A stretch of DNA of 5,890 bases. Origin: Candidatus Odinarchaeota archaeon. Its GTDB lineage: Archaea; Asgardarchaeota; JAGGXT01. The stretch covers positions 1 to 5,890 of the forward strand of contig JAGGXT010000031.1 of assembly GCA_021162905.1 (NCBI GenBank), written 5' to 3'. A program made the position numbers and the translations under genes. The notes below the pieces were generated by a model. That model was not told where the DNA came from, searched no databases, and saw only the letters and a list, made by a program, of their open reading frames with translations. Below, one piece after another: positions 4,311-5,890 of the stretch (the first letter of the stretch is position 1; each line of letters starts with the position of its first letter).

Positions 4311-5890
4311 ATGAAATATAAAAAATTAAAAAAATTAAAGGTATTAATTATAGTCTTTCTTCTTACTGTACTGATGCTACCAATGATTTCTTCAACACCC
4401 ATTGTAACAGCAACATCCTTGTACGAAACAACAGTTACACCGATAAATCCATTTACTGAGCATCTAAGAATTACAGTGGGACGTAATATTTCTGTCGTAG
4501 TGGAACATGTATTCACTGGGATTGAATTTCAATTTTCACACATAGACACTGCTAGTGATGCTTTTGATGGCCTTACTGAATTTATAATTGCAGGAAGACA
4601 AGGTATATGGAGACGCAGACATTGGCCTCATCCATTATGGCCAGTACCAGAGGGGCTTTACGTAGGAATGACATTTGAAAACTTAGAAGAGGATGTCGCA
4701 GTTTCTCATTCAGAAGAAATCATAGCTATGGTAGAAGCAGAGTTAGGGGTTGCTGGCTTTTCACTCTTTGGATACGTTAAAGTTGGAGCAAGGATTAGGA
4801 TAGTATACTATGTACCATATTCATTGCTAGAAAATTATACATTTAGCAACTTTGTTGATTACTGGTCTGTGTTTCTGCCTAGTGATGGATTAGTATCATT
4901 AGTCAATTTAGATGCCTTAAAGAGTTCACCAGTGGCAATTAGCTTACTAGGTATGTTTAAGCGGCCAGATGGATGGGCAACAATAGTAGCTGCTGCATAT
5001 CTAGCACCTGATGTTATCCAAGTGGAAGAAGATGGGACATATGTACTATCTGTTAATGATATTCTTAATCACAGTGGACCGATATCAGCTAGCGAAGATT
5101 CTCGTTTCTCTTCTGTTAGGATATTAATTCCATATGTGGGAAACGTAACATATTACAGTCCTGAAACGGATAACCTATTTCCAGATATGAACGGTGAGTT
5201 CTTCTATCTACTAAAGCCAAAGGGTCCTGTTGAAAATAACAATGCTGATGATATTATAATCAAGTATAACCTTGCATTTTATGCAGAACCCACATTTCCA
5301 TTATTGGAAACTAGATTTGAGATAGATCCCCCGCTTCCGATAATTAAACCCGATGAAACAATAGAACTTACATTTAAGTTAAACGTGACAAACAAGGGAG
5401 AAAGCTATGCATATAATATAGTTTCGGCAATACCTTTAGCTCGGAGACTTATAGATAATCCAAACCTCTTTGGAGATAAACCAGTAAATGTAACTAGATT
5501 ATTCAAATTTGTTCTTATCCATACATTAATGACAACAGAGGTTGACGGTAAAACTATATTTATGAAATACTTCGGAGAACCTTACGGTAATTGGTTTGGA
5601 CATAATGTATCACTAGTTGTATTCCATGGATATGTAGATGAAATAATTTCTAGATTCGAAGAACAAAGAATTTCTATGAATGTATCGCAAGAGATATGGC
5701 TAAACGTAACAATATCATCTCCAAACATGGTCTTAAATGAAACATTCTTAGGTTCTGAAGCTCGTAACCTAGTAGCTTATGTTGGAAAAATTGCTGAGTT
5801 GGCTCCGAATGAGAGTGTAGAGTTTAATGTAACAATTACACTTCCAGGTCTTAATCAAATCTTAGATCCTATTGATAATGCATCTCAGAA
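4311..5890 (+). CDS. Large exported, probably N-glycosylated protein of unknown function (3' end missing)
   Basis: An uninterrupted frame runs from ATG 4311 off the window end, giving 526 complete codons. The N-terminus is a clear signal peptide: a basic segment rich in Lys (residues 2-10), a hydrophobic core VLIIVFLLTVLMLP (11-24) and a likely cleavage after VTA (32-34). The mature part has 13 N-X-S/T sequons, at Asn 59, 175, 253, 278, 358, 393, 432, 457, 465, 476, 500, 506 and 523, fitting archaeal surface glycosylation. Residues about 330-510 look like a DUF11/CARDB-type immunoglobulin-like domain, with LNVTNKGESYAYN near 357-369 and LAPNESVEFNVTITLPG near 497-513. The N-terminal 300 residues match no family I recognise; they include a Trp/His/Pro-rich patch at 100-113. 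A C-terminal membrane anchor may lie beyond the window. It is probably a cell-surface or S-layer-associated protein; the function is unknown. It is transcribed divergently from the longin-like gene. Confidence 0.88.
   Translation, partial: MKYKKLKKLKVLIIVFLLTVLMLPMISSTPIVTATSLYETTVTPINPFTEHLRITVGRNISVVVEHVFTGIEFQFSHIDTASDAFDGLTEFIIAGRQGIWRRRHWPHPLWPVPEGLYVGMTFENLEEDVAVSHSEEIIAMVEAELGVAGFSLFGYVKVGARIRIVYYVPYSLLENYTFSNFVDYWSVFLPSDGLVSLVNLDALKSSPVAISLLGMFKRPDGWATIVAAAYLAPDVIQVEEDGTYVLSVNDILNHSGPISASEDSRFSSVRILIPYVGNVTYYSPETDNLFPDMNGEFFYLLKPKGPVENNNADDIIIKYNLAFYAEPTFPLLETRFEIDPPLPIIKPDETIELTFKLNVTNKGESYAYNIVSAIPLARRLIDNPNLFGDKPVNVTRLFKFVLIHTLMTTEVDGKTIFMKYFGEPYGNWFGHNVSLVVFHGYVDEIISRFEEQRISMNVSQEIWLNVTISSPNMVLNETFLGSEARNLVAYVGKIAELAPNESVEFNVTITLPGLNQILDPIDNASQ

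Noticed and set aside
4184..4516. Minus-strand open frame of 110 codons opposite the start of the secreted-protein gene
   Set aside because: It is antisense to the signal peptide and promoter region. Its hydrophobic and Lys/Asn-rich tail reflects low GC content, and the plus-strand gene has a better start, a signal peptide and a much longer frame.
1..5890. CRISPR array, insertion sequence, tRNA or rRNA
   Set aside because: No regularly spaced direct repeats, transposase motifs, terminal inverted repeats or stable RNA folds were found. The non-coding gaps are all short (at most 156 bases).

Overview
The window looks like a piece of an AT-rich archaeal chromosome. The evidence is a Ras/Rab-type small GTPase with a full eukaryote-like G1-G5 set, a longin-like domain fused to membrane helices, a secreted protein with many N-glycosylation sequons, GGTG/GGTGA-type ribosome binding sites and TATA/BRE-like promoter elements. 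Small GTPases together with longin-like proteins are most typical of Asgard archaea, but they also occur in some other archaeal lineages. The phylum is therefore an inference, and no rRNA or other marker gene is present to settle it.

Layout. Positions 1-134 are non-coding and hold a pyrimidine-rich (T-rich on the minus strand) probable terminator. Three genes then lie on the minus strand, transcribed from right to left. The first is a longin-like four-helix membrane protein (4154 to 3366). Twenty bases later comes a COG1205-type (MrfA/Hrq1-like) superfamily 2 helicase with zinc-binding motifs at both ends (3345 to 799). After a gap of about 85 bases comes a Ras-like GTPase (713 to 135). The interval 4155-4310 is a divergent promoter region containing two perfect AT-rich palindromes. 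From 4311 to the window edge, the plus strand encodes the first 526 residues of a large exported protein. This gene runs off the end of the window, so it is a real, 3'-incomplete reading frame.

How the genes may work together. The longin-like protein and the helicase almost certainly share a transcript. The GTPase may be read through from it, but it also has its own TATA-like element next to the helicase stop codon. Longin and roadblock folds are the usual docking platforms and regulators of small GTPases. This GTPase has no cysteine for lipid anchoring, whereas the longin-like protein has its own membrane domain. The most interesting hypothesis is a membrane-tethered longin platform for a soluble GTPase. 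The helicase resembles DNA-repair helicases and has no obvious link to this module. The secreted protein is of unknown function and is divergently transcribed, possibly under shared control.
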